Assembly (NCBI RefSeq): GCF_028858725.1
Contig: NC_084766.1
Span: forward strand, 24,902,501 to 24,966,500
Length of the DNA stretch: 64,000 bases
From: Colius striatus
Lineage: Eukaryota; Chordata; Aves; Coliiformes; Coliidae
Direction of reading: 5' to 3'
Under the pieces are notes generated by a model that saw nothing but the letters and a program-made list of their open reading frames with translations, had not been told where the DNA came from and did not search any database. Shown here one piece after another: positions 1-11,400 of the stretch (position 1 is the stretch's first letter; each line of letters opens with the position of its first letter). The translations under genes were made by a program, and so were the position numbers.

Positions 1-40
1 AGGGCCCCGAGCAGCTGGGGCCTGTGGGGGAGGAAACCAC

Positions 41-735
41 AGGGTCACAGAATGGATGGGGTTGGAAGGGACCTCTAGAGATCATCCAGCCCAACTCCCT
101 ATTAAAACAGGTTCACCTCCAGCAGGTCACTCAGGAACGTGTCCAGGTGGGGTTGGAAACCTCCGGAGAAGGAGCCTCCACACTCTCCCTGGGCAGCCTG
201 TGCCAGGGCTCCCTCACCTCAACAGCAAAGGAGTTTTCCCTTGTGTTTAAGTGGAACTTTTTGTGTTCCAGCTTGTGTCCATCACCCCTTGTCCTGTCAC
301 TGGGCACTACAGAAAAGAGTGTCACCCCATCCTGCTGTCATCCACCCTTTAGGTACTTGTGAGTGTTAATGAGATTTCCCCTCAGTCTCCTCTCCTCCAG
401 ACTAAACAGCCCCAGTTCCTGCAGCCTTTCCTCATAGAAAGATGCTCCAGTTCCCTGGTCATCTTGTTGGCCCTGTGCTGGGCTCTCTGTAGCAGTTCCC
501 TGTCCCTGTTGAGCTGAGGAGCCAGAACTGGACACAGGACTCCAGATGAGGCCTCACCAGGGCAGAGTAGAGGGGGAGTAGAACCTCCCTAAACCTGCTG
601 GCCACACTCTTCTTGATGCATCCCAGGATGCCATTGGCCTTCTTGGGACGAGGGCACATTGCTGGCCCATGGTTAGTTTATTGTCAACAAGAACTCTCAG
701 ATCCCTATCCAGCAGGTGGATCATCCCCTCAAACA
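41..735 (-). mobile_element. CR1 LINE fragment (3' part of ORF2 and 3' UTR)
   Basis: Read on the minus strand, it gives CR1 reverse-transcriptase C-terminal phrases ([48 protein letters not shown]) with frameshifts, then the 3' UTR TGATCTCTAGAGGTCCCTTC and CACAGAATGG-type end near 45. No intact ORF; truncated at its 5' side. Confidence 0.93.
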
Positions 736-947
736 CCTCAGACGAATCCTGAGCCCAGGGACTGTTTGCAAACCAGCCTCCTCCCAGGCAATGCCCACTA
801 TGCCCAGCACCCTCCTCCCATGGCTGCAAGCACAGATAAGGAAAGCACCTGGGATGAAGGGGCACACAGGAACCACATCCCACTCAGAACTGGTCCCTGA
901 TGGAGCCCCAGCAGCCAGGTGACATTTTGAGGACACAGGCTTGTCTC

Positions 948-1280
948 TTCTGAGGAACAGCTGAGGGATCTGGGGCTGTTTGGCCTGGAGAAAAGGCGGC
1001 TCAGGGGAGACCTTCTCTCTCTCTACAACTACCTGAGAGGAAGCTGTAGCGAGGTGGGGGTCTGTCTGTTCTCACTAGTGACAGGCAATAGAACAAGAGG
1101 AAATGGCCTCAAGTTGTGCCAGGGGAGGTTCAGTCTGGATATGAGGAGGAATTTCTTTCCTGAAAGGACTGTCAGGCATTGGAACAGCTTAGGGAAATGG
1201 TCTAGTGGTTGGTAGGGCTGGGACGAAGGCTGGACTCGATGAGCTTAAAGGTCTCTTCCAGCTGAAATGATTCTATGACA
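948..1280 (+). mobile_element. CR1 LINE 3' fragment
   Basis: Starts with GGCTGTTTGGCCTGGAGAAAA-type sequence, runs through GAGGAATTTCTTTCCTGAAAG and ends in GGTCTCTTCCAGCTGAAATGATTCTATGA. A different, more decayed CR1 subfamily than the copy at 41-735; the two lie tail to tail in opposite orientation. Confidence 0.9.
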
Positions 1281-2159
1281 GGGACAGTTGGCTGTTAGGA
1301 CACGTGGTGAAACCAGTGCAAGAAGGTTCTGGCCTCACAAGCTTAGCAGGTCCCTGTCATTTGCAGGATCCCTGTCCCAGGAGCCCATCCTCTTTGGAGC
1401 AGTCGCTATTGTGGGCACTGGCAGGGTATGAATGGCCCTTGGCTTGTCACGCCATGGCCAAGGGACACTTGCTGCCTTGTGCTGGCTCAGGGATACCAGG
1501 ATGTGTCCAGCAAGTTTTTGTTAGCTGCCCAGTCAGGCTGTGACCATTCAGCTTGGGCCAGGCACCCTTAAGGAGGGCTTCCCTGCAGGATCTGGAGATA
1601 TCCAGGGATGGCCAATAACCATTTTTTTGAGAAGCCCATTTCAAAGCATCTGGAGAGTTCAAACCAGAGCCCTCTTTTGCATTCCAGTTTGACTGTGGTG
1701 AGCTCCAGCCCTCCACATGGATACCTCAATAACTCACCCACCATTAAGCACTGAGTACATCTCACATTTGGGCAAAGTCACCTTCATCTTCATTTCTGCA
1801 AATCTTCAGTGGATCAGGAGCATTTCCAGGCATCAAAGTAATTTCCCAGATTCTTCTTTGCACCTTCTCCAGACTTTCAAGGTCTGTTTGGACAGTGCTA
1901 GAAGCTACAGCCTTACCCTGACCAAGCAGAACCAGTTGGTGATTTTAGAGACCTGGATCTGCTCTCTCTGGATCAGAGAGCTGCTTTGGACACAGGGAAG
2001 CAGCTCAGAGCTAAACCAGTCGTATCCTTTGTGAGAAGCCTGCAGTGGAGCATCTGGGAATGCCTCCCTGGGCAGTGTAAGCAGAAGGGAAGCCCAAATC
2101 CTGCCTTTGAAATCAGTGGCAGGGTGCAGCTTGGGCTGACAGCTTCAGAGATCCCACCC

Positions 2160-2350
2160 CAATATCATTGGGTTGGAAGGGACCTTTAGAGATCATCCAG
2201 TCCAACCCCCCTGCAGAAGCAGAGTCACCTAGATCAGGTCACACAGGAACGTGTCCAAGTGGGCCTTGAAGCCCTCCAAGGAAGGAGCCTCCACACCCTC
2301 CCTGGGCAGCCTGTGCCAGGGCTCCCTCACCTCAACAGTGAAAACATCCT
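2160..2350 (-). mobile_element. CR1 LINE 3' fragment
   Basis: GGGTTGGAAGGGACCTTTAGAGATCATCCAGTCCAACC through GGCAGCCTGTGCCAGGGCTCCCTCACC, the reverse complement of the CR1 3' end. Only about 190 bp remain. Confidence 0.9.
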
Positions 2351-2869
2351 AAGGAAAAAAGCTGGTGAGAAGCTGGTGTCCCATGAGTGTGGGATTCCCT
2401 GGCTTCCACCCTTCTGGATCCTGATGGAAGGAAGACGGCCCTGTCCCTTGGCGCAGTACACTCAAAATGGTCCCCAGGAGCAAACACACCCAAAAAGCAC
2501 CGCAGGATTTTGCCACGGACCTCCAGTCCTTGGAAACAGGGCACTTCTGGTTCTGATGGCCTCTGAAGCCCTGGCACAAATGAGTCTTGACCCCACATTT
2601 CCTAAATCTGCCCCATCTCATCAGCCAACACAGAGCAATCCTTAGCTATAAAGCAACACCCCATTTCTCAGCTGTGCCGGGACCCCGGGGTGGGGGTGAG
2701 GGGGTGCTCCCAGGGGACCCATTGCCTCCCACATGGAGGGCAGAGGGAGCACCTTCCGAGCTGCCCCACATGCTGAGCAGGAGAGATAAATAAATACCAG
2801 AATAAATAAATACAAGTGGCAAAGAGGCCTGAAATGATGCTGTCGTTTGCTGGGAATGAGAGACACAAG

Positions 2870-3060
2870 TGTAATTTAGGTTTTGATATTATGAAAGTCT
2901 CGCTGCTCTAAAACAGCAGGGCACTCAGTGCCTCATTAATAAAGGATAAACTTGGAGTCTATTTACAATGCACTTTTTGGGGTTATTTACACTCCATTAT
3001 ACATATGTAATGCTGCACATATTTACCGCTCTGTTCTGCTGCCGAGAGCCGCCGAGGCGG
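2870..3060. promoter_or_regulatory. Candidate conserved noncoding element downstream of GLUT
   Basis: An AT-rich, non-repetitive block inside GC-rich flank: TGTAATTTAGGTTTTGATATTATG, CCTCATTAATAAAGGATAAAC, TTATTTACACTCCATTATACATATGTAATG, next to a CpG-rich edge (GCCGAGAGCCGCCGAGGCGG). It holds homeodomain-type TAAT cores and looks unlike the surrounding decayed DNA. Conservation is inferred from texture only. Confidence 0.35.
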
Positions 3061-3279
3061 GAGGGACACGGAGCGGCAAGCGGCTGGGGCTGGGGAGCCC
3101 TGACCCCTCTGCTTTGACTGATGGCCTTTAAATGGCTCCAGATGAAGCAGAGTCCCAAGGGGGCTGCTGAGGATGGAAGGGCTGGGGCTGGAGAACCAGT
3201 ATAGCCCGGTCTCTGTTCCCGTAGGCCCGGCACCCACTCATCCCCGGAGGCACCCCGAGGCTTTGCCAAGTCATGCAGA

Positions 3280-3420
3280 AAGGGTGGTGGAGTCCCCATC
3301 CCTGGAGATGCTTAGCTGAGGTGCTGAGGAACATGGGTTAGTGGACTTGGCGGTGTGAGATGAGGGGTTGGACTTGATGATCTTGAAGGTCTTTTCCAAC
3401 CAAAATGATTCTATGATTCC
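3280..3420 (+). mobile_element. Short CR1 3' end
   Basis: GGAGTCCCCATCCCTGGAGATGC, then GACTTGATGATCTTGAAGGTCTTTTCCAACC and the end AATGATTCTATGATTC. A short fragment of a different CR1 subfamily from the next copy. Confidence 0.85.
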
Positions 3421-3542
3421 ATGGTGAGCTCCTGGCCAAGTGACCAGCAGCACCAAACCTGCAAGCTGTGGGCCCTCCACAGAGTGGGCAGCTGGACAAA
3501 AAGGGGATAAATTGTTTGCTACAAAAGAAGGCTCTGCTGCCA

Positions 3543-4216
3543 TTCAGTGAGGTCTCAATCAGCTGGAGAGCTGGGCAGAGAGGAACCTCATGAGGTTCAA
3601 TAAAGACAAGTGCAGAGTCCTGCATCTGAGGAGGAACAACCCCATGCACCAGTACAGGCTGGGGATTGACCTGCTGGAGAGCAGCTCTGCAGAGAGACAC
3701 CTGGGAGTACTGATTGATAATAAGCTAAATATGAGCCAGCAATGTGCCCTCGTGGCCAAGAAGGCCAATGGCATCATGGGATGCATCAAGAAGAGTGTGG
3801 CCAGAAGGTCATGGGAGGTTCTTCTCCTCCTCTACTCTGCCCTGGTGTGTCCAGTTCTGGGGTCTCCAGCTCAAGAGGGGCAGAGAACTGCTGCAGAGAG
3901 CCCAGCACAGGGCCAACAAGATGATCAGGCGACAGGAGCATCTTCCTTATAAGGAGAGGCTGCAGGAACTGGGGCTGCTCAGCCTGGAGGAGACTGAGTG
4001 GGGATCTCATTAGTACTTACGAGTATTTAAAAGGTGGGTGTCAAGATGATGGGGCAACACATTTTCTGTACTGTCCAGTGACAAGACCAGGGGAAATGGA
4101 CACAAGTTGGAACACAAAAAGTTCCACTTAAACACAGCGAAAAGCTTCTTTGCTGTTCAGGGCTGGATGATCACTAGAGGTCCCTTCCAGCCCCCACCAT
4201 TCTGGGATTCTGTGAA
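3543..4216 (+). mobile_element. CR1 LINE fragment with ORF2 C-terminal remnant
   Basis: Encodes CR1 ORF2 phrases in order ([66 protein letters not shown]) with frame changes near 3860-3900 and 4010. An internal deletion near 4158 joins the FFAVQ part directly to the 3' UTR (GATCACTAGAGGTCCCTTCC). Not active. Confidence 0.93.
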
Positions 4217-4894
4217 ATCATGTGTGCATTGGCACTAGAGGATTTTGGCCATGCAACCCTCCCATTACCTGTCTTTTAGCTCTTACCAGAGCAAAATATT
4301 GTAGTTACTCTGCAGACCACAGCACCCTGGCGGTGTGCCAGCCTGGGAGCCCTCAACCCCATGGTGTTTGTGGGAGCTGCTGTGAGAGCCCTGGGTCATG
4401 CAGCTGCCATGCTTACAGCAGTCCCAGGAAAAAGGGCAGCCCCCAAGATTCAGGGCAGAGCTGTGGGAGAGGTCATGCTTGTAGAGCACCTCAAGGTCAC
4501 AGCAATTCATGGGGTGCATCAAGGACATGTGAGTGCACACAGCAGCCCTTTGTCCTCAGCAGAGGATAGGACACTGCAGGAACACTCTGCACACGAGGCC
4601 AGGCAATGAGGGGCTGCCAGCAGGCTGTGAGGAGCAGAGAGGCTGGAGAGGGATCCTCATCTCTGAGCTGCTCTGTGTCCCTTCTATGACAGCCTCTTGG
4701 TTGGCATGCCCACCAAGATCAACCTGGGAGCCCAGGAGGCACCCTGACCCCCCTTCCTAGGAAATGTGGAGTGACTTTGACTTTTCCAGTCAGATACAGG
4801 ACAAACCTCCCCATGCCATCCTGCTCCTCCTCATGCCAGCATTGCCGCCATCCCAGGCTGTGCTTGAGGAATGACGGCTCTGGAGGCAAGACTC

Positions 4895-4900
4895 TTTATT
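4895..4900 (-). terminator. Probable GLUT poly(A) signal
   Basis: The plus-strand text CTCTTTATTAAAC gives AATAAAGAG on the gene's sense strand, about 290 bp downstream of the TGA at 5188. It is the first canonical hexamer I found there. Confidence 0.5.
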
Positions 4901-5187
4901 AAACAGCTTGTGCAGGCAGCTCTTGGAAAGTCCCCATGCCCAGGAACCATGTGAACCCCTGCCCCCAGGAGGTCCTCTTGTCTCTGGGAGGGCACCTCTT
5001 CCAGCATGGGGATGATGCAGAGTGGCTGCTGCAACCCTGGTGCGTCATCAGGGCTTATCCTGACCTCCGGCTGCAGCATGGTGAGATGTCCTGGGACATG
5101 CAGAGCTGATTAAGTCCATGCAAACTGGCCCCCACTTCCCTCCCCAGACCTCCTACACCATACCCATCATCCCCCAGCCCAGTCAGA

Positions 5188-5433
5188 TCAGGGCAGGCTG
5201 GAGCCTAAGCTCGAGCCCTCCAGGGAGCTGCTCTCCAAGGCTCCATAGCCCTTGAACTTTATCACTCTGGTGAGGTGGCTGGGGAGGGAGAGGAAGGACG
5301 AACGGCTGGCAAAGATGTGTCTGATCTCCATGAAGGTTTTGTTCTTGGTCTCTGGGATGATGAGGTAGACATACAGGGCCACCAGCAGGCAGATGCCACA
5401 GAAAACCAGGTAGCAAAAGGCACCAGCTGACAT
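5188..5433 (-). CDS. GLUT last exon: helix 12 and C-terminal tail
   Basis: Acceptor CCCAG|ATGTCA, 81 codons and TGA. It encodes [20 protein letters not shown] as helix 12, [15 protein letters not shown] as the PETKG-type motif, and a tail rich in serine, leucine and glycine ([17 protein letters not shown]). The usual GLGPY before helix 12 is replaced by MSAGA. The tail does not match a human GLUT I remember, so it gives no orthology clue. Confidence 0.93.
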   Translation of the reverse strand: MSAGAFCYLVFCGICLLVALYVYLIIPETKNKTFMEIRHIFASRSSFLSLPSHLTRVIKFKGYGALESSSLEGSSLGSSLP

Positions 5434-8400
5434 CTGGGAAGAAGAGAGCAGGGACGGGGCAGAGAGCCAGGGACTCCAAGCTGGGCACGGCACAAGGCAG
5501 TGGCCCCCCAGCACCCAGCTGAGCCCGGAGCACGGGCATCCCTTGGGTTAAGCCTGGCTTGGCAGCTTGTGCGGCAGGGCTGTGCCATTCCCTGCTCCTC
5601 CCACGGCCCCCACAGCCTCGTACCTCCAAGAAGGGGAAGAGAAAGCCGATGGTGAAGTTGCAGGACCAGTTGAGGAACCCCCCTACAATGTAGGCGGCCG
5701 GGCGATGCGACTGCGTGAAGAGCTCAGCTGTCATCAGGAAGGGGACACTGGCTGCGGAGGGTGGGGACAGAGGGAGGGTAGAGGGGACAGGCTTTGCAGG
5801 CACCCCTGGCATCAGCAGGTCCTGCCCATCCTCAGTCCTGTGGCCAAAGGGCTGGAGCCCAGCAAGACCCACAGGTCAAAGTGGTGGTGCTGGGAGGGCT
5901 GGAGGAGGAGTGCAGGGATGGGTGTCCCAATGTCCTGCCCTTGCTCTCCCTCTGGGTTCCATCTCACTGGGAGGGTGATGTCCCTCCTGACGAACCACCA
6001 TTGCACCTCGGTGGGTACTGAGGCCAATTTCACAAGTTGGTTGATTGGAAAGTTTCAGACCGAGTTAAAACCCAGGTGCAACATTTTATCTGGCTCCTCA
6101 TTTTGCAATACTTTGCCTAAATGCTGATGCACTAGATCTCATACAGATCACCTGTTCCTGGTGCCCTCCATAAGGCCCTTTCCAGCCACTCCTCATCAAA
6201 ACAGTTTAGAAAATTCCCTTCTGTCGATTAGTTTCTGTCAATGCTCTGGCTGATCTGGGCAGGAAAGAAACAGCCACATTTCTGAGCACCAGAGTTTGCT
6301 GCAGGACACACAAATGCCATTCTCCAACCATCTTTTCCCATGTCCAGTGACAGAAAAACCCTGAATGATTGGAAATGATTGCCCAAGGCAACTTGCCCAC
6401 TAGAAGACACAAGTTGTGGCTACATCTCCTGGAAGGAGTCAGCCCCTCCTGCCATGTATCATTGCTGGGTGCCAGGACTGTCCCTTGGCTGGAGGGCAGG
6501 ATCTGAGGTGCAGCACATCCCCGGGCACACAGACACATGCAGTGACATGCCCAGACTCCCACTGCCTGGGACAGGGCTGGCTGAGACCTCTTTATAAAAG
6601 ATGCTCCAAGGGAAAAGATAAAGCAAATGGAAGTGGTAAGATGAGGGAGGAGGGGAGCCCCTCACGGACTCTTACTCACAGCTCGCCCAGAATAGAGATA
6701 TATATTTTTTTGTTTTAAAACTCCTATTCATCATTGTTTGTGAACAATGAGCCATTAAAATCCTAATTAAAGATGTAATTACAGTGAATAAAGTCTGGGC
6801 TGAGGATGAATTATAGATCTGTTAACAGCTCTGCTAATACATCAACTGGGTAAACCGGTCCAGGTTTCTCTCCTCGCTCTTTGAGCCTGCTCTCGTGCCC
6901 ACACTGGGTTAGAATCATAGAATCACAGTGTCACAGAATGGTGGGGGTTGGAAGGGACCTCTAGAGATCATCCAGCCCAACCCCCTGCTAAAGCAGGTTC
7001 CCATCAATCAGGTCTCTCAAGAACATGTCCAGGTGGGGTTGGAAACCTCCAGAGAAGGAGCCTCCACACCCTCCCTGGGCAGCCTGTGCCAGGGCTCCCT
7101 CACCTCAACAGCAAAGAAGTTTCTCCTTGTGTTTAAGTGGAACTTTTTGTGTTCCAGCTTTTGTCCTTTACTTAAGCTGGTCAGGGGCAGGATGCAGCAG
7201 GATACAGCCACACTGTGATGGGAGTGGATGACACCTTCATGGAGGCCTGGGGAAAGCTGCCAGAGCCTTTTCCCTGCTTGGCCTGGGAGCAGGGATGAGG
7301 AGCTGGAGCGTGGCCTGGGGAGGTATGGGGCTGGAAGGTCTTGTGGCAGGGTCTCACTGGAGGAGTGCAGCAGGATAAAGCAGGGCCTGGCTGCAGGGAA
7401 AGGGCTGAGGCACTGGTCCTGGTGCCTTCCTGCAGGCCCTGACCTGCTCCCCACTATCCCATGGCCCCCATTCCCTTCCCATCCCCCTCTTGCCAGCCCC
7501 TGACCCACCTGGTCCCACGCAGAAGCCGCTGATGATGCCGACCACACAGGCAACGCTGACATAGCGCATCCAGGGCAGGGCTGTCTGCGAGGGGACACAA
7601 GGCTGGGGGATGCTGCAGGGCTGGGGGCACTAAGCTCAGTATCCACATCCCTGGGACAGGGCTTCATTCCTGCTCAGTGGCAGCCCTTGGGTACACATCG
7701 AGGAGATAGAGACAAGCAAGGAGTGGTGTGGGGCAAAGCCGGTGAGGAGCAGCCTCGGCAAAGCTCAGCTGCTTGTGATGCTGAGACATCCCCAGAGCCC
7801 TGGGAGCATCCCCTGGGAGCCATCAGCCAAGGAAGGACCCTGCAGAACCCTCCATCTCCCCTGGCATTTCACAGTCACCTCCCTGGGGACAACTGTTTCT
7901 GCAGTACAGCTCCCAGAAGTGGCAGGATTTTTCTCATGTGGTTTTGAGCTTTCTTTTTTTGTTGTTTTTGGTTATTCTTTGCTCTGAATTTTCCTTCCCT
8001 TTAACTTTGAAGGGAAAACATTGCTTGGAAGAGCCAGCCCACGTCTCTTTTCCATGTGTGCTCCCTCCTCTGGGCTAATACCCATCCCTTCCCTCACCCA
8101 TCCCTCACTAACGCTCCAGCCCCAGGAGCCCCAGGGGTAGCCCAGGGGGTGATGCCAGTTGCCCAAGGGGGTGGTGGTGGTCGCCAGACCCTACCTGCAG
8201 CAGCAGGGAGACGGTGATGCCTGCTGAGCAGATCCCTATGGTGCAGAAGCCAGTAATGACGAGGGGCCGCCGGCCCAGCTTCTCAATGGTGAGGCACTGC
8301 CGAGGGAGAGCAAAGACTGATGGGGGTGGGGGCAGCTCCTCACCACAACAGAGACACCCCCGAACCCCAGATCTGGCTGAAGGTCAGAGAATGCTCCCAG

Positions 8401-11400
8401 TGGTATCTGAGGGGTTGGGGACAGGCTCAGGGTTGGCACTGGGGCATGGGGAGAGAGCATGCACCAGGCAGCAGCGAGGTCCAACAGAGGTGCTGGGCCG
8501 GGCACGGGGGGTTTGTGGGGCAGAGGAGGCAGGGTGCGGGCGGGTGGCGGTGGCTGGAGCAGGCAGCGAGGGCACTGACAGCAGAACAAATGCCTCTCAT
8601 TTTATAACCAATCTCAGCAGGTCCGTGGGGGGCCGTTGGCGGGGCTGCTCCCCGGCACTGCGGCTGCTCCCGGGCAGCGCCAGCACCTGGGGCAGCCCCA
8701 CGACAGCGGCAGGGGGAAGGGGGCAGCTTTGGGAGGGGTGGGGGGGGGACATTGAGGGGCCCCATTCTGCTGGGGGTTGAGCCATGGGGAGAAGGGGACA
8801 GCCCCCCACTCAGCTTTAGTTTTCTGGGAGCAGCCACCCCCCATCCATCTCTCTAATTGTCAGGGAGCGGATTTAGTGCCGGGTGGCTTGGGCTGGCCCC
8901 GGGTGACACTTGCAGATGGGACAGGACTATAAATCTGCCTGGCCCAGTGCTAACTCTCCAGCTAAATGAGGCCTGGCTGGGGGGTGCTGGGGCTGCTAGC
9001 CTGGGGCCAGGCTGGTGCTTGGCTGGGGGGGCAGATGGGGACACGTGGCTCCGCTAACGGAGTGACAATGGAATCAGGTGCCAGAAGGAACCACTTCGGC
9101 CTCTCCACCACCTCCAACCTACAACTTTGCCTGGCATCTACCCACAGCCACTCTGCTACATGCTCACCTCAAGATCCTCCCACCCCTCCTAGATGTGCCC
9201 CCCACAAACTGAGCCCCTCTCTTCACATTTCCCCATCCCATTTCCCTGCTGAACCCTCTGCCCCCTAGCAAAGGGGCTGTGCTGTGGTGTGGATGGCATT
9301 TGGGATCCATCCAGATCCCCCTCCCCTTCCCTTTGATGGTGCTGGGAGCTAGTGACAAGGCTTTGGCACCGAGGGGCCGTGTCCATCCATCACTCACCCC
9401 AACCAGCCCAGCAACAATTTCGACACTGCCAGTGCCCAAGGTGGTGTAGGGGATCTGGGACATGGGGATCCCGGCGTTCTCAAAGATGGTGTTGGTGTAA
9501 AACCAGATCTGCAGAGGAGGGGACTCAGTGTGAGCTGGGAGCCACGGGGCACCTGATGAAATGAGTGGCCGGGTCTCAGTTCAGCCTCTGCAGAGGCGGG
9601 TCCAGGGTAAGGAGGCCGTGGGGCTTACGGCGTCGATGCCTGAGAGCTGCACGCCAGCGTTCACCACCACCACCGAGAGCGTTTGCCAGCGCACGGAGCG
9701 GTCCCGCAGCAGCTGCCAGACGGACACCATCTCCACGGAGGAGAGCGACCGCTGCTCTTCCTTCATCTCTTTGATCACATCCTGCACGTCAGGTGTCCCC
9801 AGGAACCAACGCAGGGCTGTGGGAAGAGCAGGTCTTGGGCATGCCTCTCCCCATCACAGCGTGGATGCTCGTAGGTATGGCACATGGTATGGCCTTGGCT
9901 CTGCCCCGATTCGGCCTCTCCAGGGGACCTCCCTGACCCCCAGAGCTGAGCATCCATGGGAACAGAGGGGATGCCTCACCCCATGGTGATGGGCGCCATG
10001 GAAATGCTATGGCAAACCGGATGGGACAGAAGGGATGATGGTGGGCTGCCAGGCCTAGCTGTGGAAGGATGCTGTGAGGATGCATCTTGGTCTTCAGAGA
10101 CCAGCACCCAGCACCTCACAGAGCCAGTCTCCCCCAGGACACCCCTTCACCTTTGGTGGCCCCACAGACGTCGTTCCTCTCTATCAGCAGGTAGCGCGGG
10201 CTCTCGGGGAAGCAGTGCAGCAGCAGGAGCTGGAGGGAGGCAGGGACGGCCACCACCGACAGGAAAAGGGGCCAGAACCTGTCCTGAGAGAAATCAACAC
10301 GGGGTGTGTGACGGGGAGGGCAGAGCAGGGTCTGCCATCCGTGGGCTGGGGTACTGTGCTCACCTTGCCCAGCAGCTCCGGAAGGGCCAGGAGCTGCGTG
10401 AAGAAAACCCCCAGGCAGATGAAGATGCTGGGCATAAGGCCCAGGAAACCACGCAGGTTCTTGGGGGCGATTTCTCCCACGTAGAGGGGCACCACGCTGA
10501 GACAGATACCTGGGGGGGACAGGGGGCACTGGGATAGGAGAGGCAGCGGGGAGAAGGGTGACCAGCCAGACCCTCGGCACATCTTCCCCCATGCCCAGCA
10601 CCACGCACAGTGGGGGCTCTGTGGTCAGGGAGGTGGCCCCATCTGCCCCACAGAGACCCACAGAGTCTGTAGCCATGGGGCACATGAAGTGTTCTCCAGC
10701 CCGCTGGGAATGGGCCGTGAGGAAGGGGCCACTCACAGCCCCACGGCCCAGGCAGCACCTACCTGAGTGGATCCCTGTGATGGCACGGCCGATGATCAGC
10801 ATCTCGGGGGACCCCAGCTCGCGGCTGAAGCCCATGAGGCCGGCGGCCAGGAGGATGAGGAGAGCGCTGCGGCTCAGGGCACCGTTCCTGACAGGGCACA
10901 GGCAGCAGGGCAGCCCCTCGGGCCCCAGCACAGCTCCTCCCCTGACCACCCCGGCCCCAGCCACCCCCTTACCTGCCGTACCGCTCCACCAGCACCCCCA
11001 CGAGCAAGGAGCCCACCAGCCCCCCCAGGGCAAAGATGGAGACGGTCAGGGAGTAGAGGAGGGTCAGGAGGCTGGGGGACAGCCCGTGCCCGTACCGCCG
11101 GGACCACGTGTCGTTGTAGAAAGCTTTTATGTCCTGTGGGGCAGAACAGACACGTGAGCACCTAAGGTGTTGGGAGAAAGAGGGAGACAAGGAAAGACAG
11201 GGCCCGTAGCGAAAATGCCATGGGTTTAACAGCATTGTGGGAGATACAGGGGAGGAGGTGGCTGGGATGGGCTGGGCTGGTTACTCTGACAGCTCCAGAG
11301 GGGTTTAAGGGCAGCTTTGAGATGGGGGCAGAGGTGGAGGAGGTAGTTTGGTGGGAGTACACAAACATAGGCTCCTGTGTATCCCCAATGCCATCCTTCT

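Larger units (their letters stand above)
736..5187. other. 3' flank of the GLUT gene
   Basis: Apart from the CR1 copies and the candidate element listed separately, I see no coding exon. The stretch 1281-2159 holds GC-balanced unique or very old repeat sequence; 2351-2870 and 4217-5187 are GC-rich unique sequence with short chance ORFs only. AATAAA hexamers of the minus strand downstream of the GLUT stop include TTTATT at 4895-4900, about 290 bp past the stop, a likely poly(A) signal. Confidence 0.5.

Noticed and set aside
9561-9989. 142-codon plus-strand ORF
   Set aside because: It is antisense to the firm GLUT exon at 9629-9816 and has no recognisable domain.
10116-11033. 305-codon minus-strand ORF
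   Set aside because: It reads through GLUT introns and mixes wrong-frame exon sequence; the spliced exon model explains the region better.
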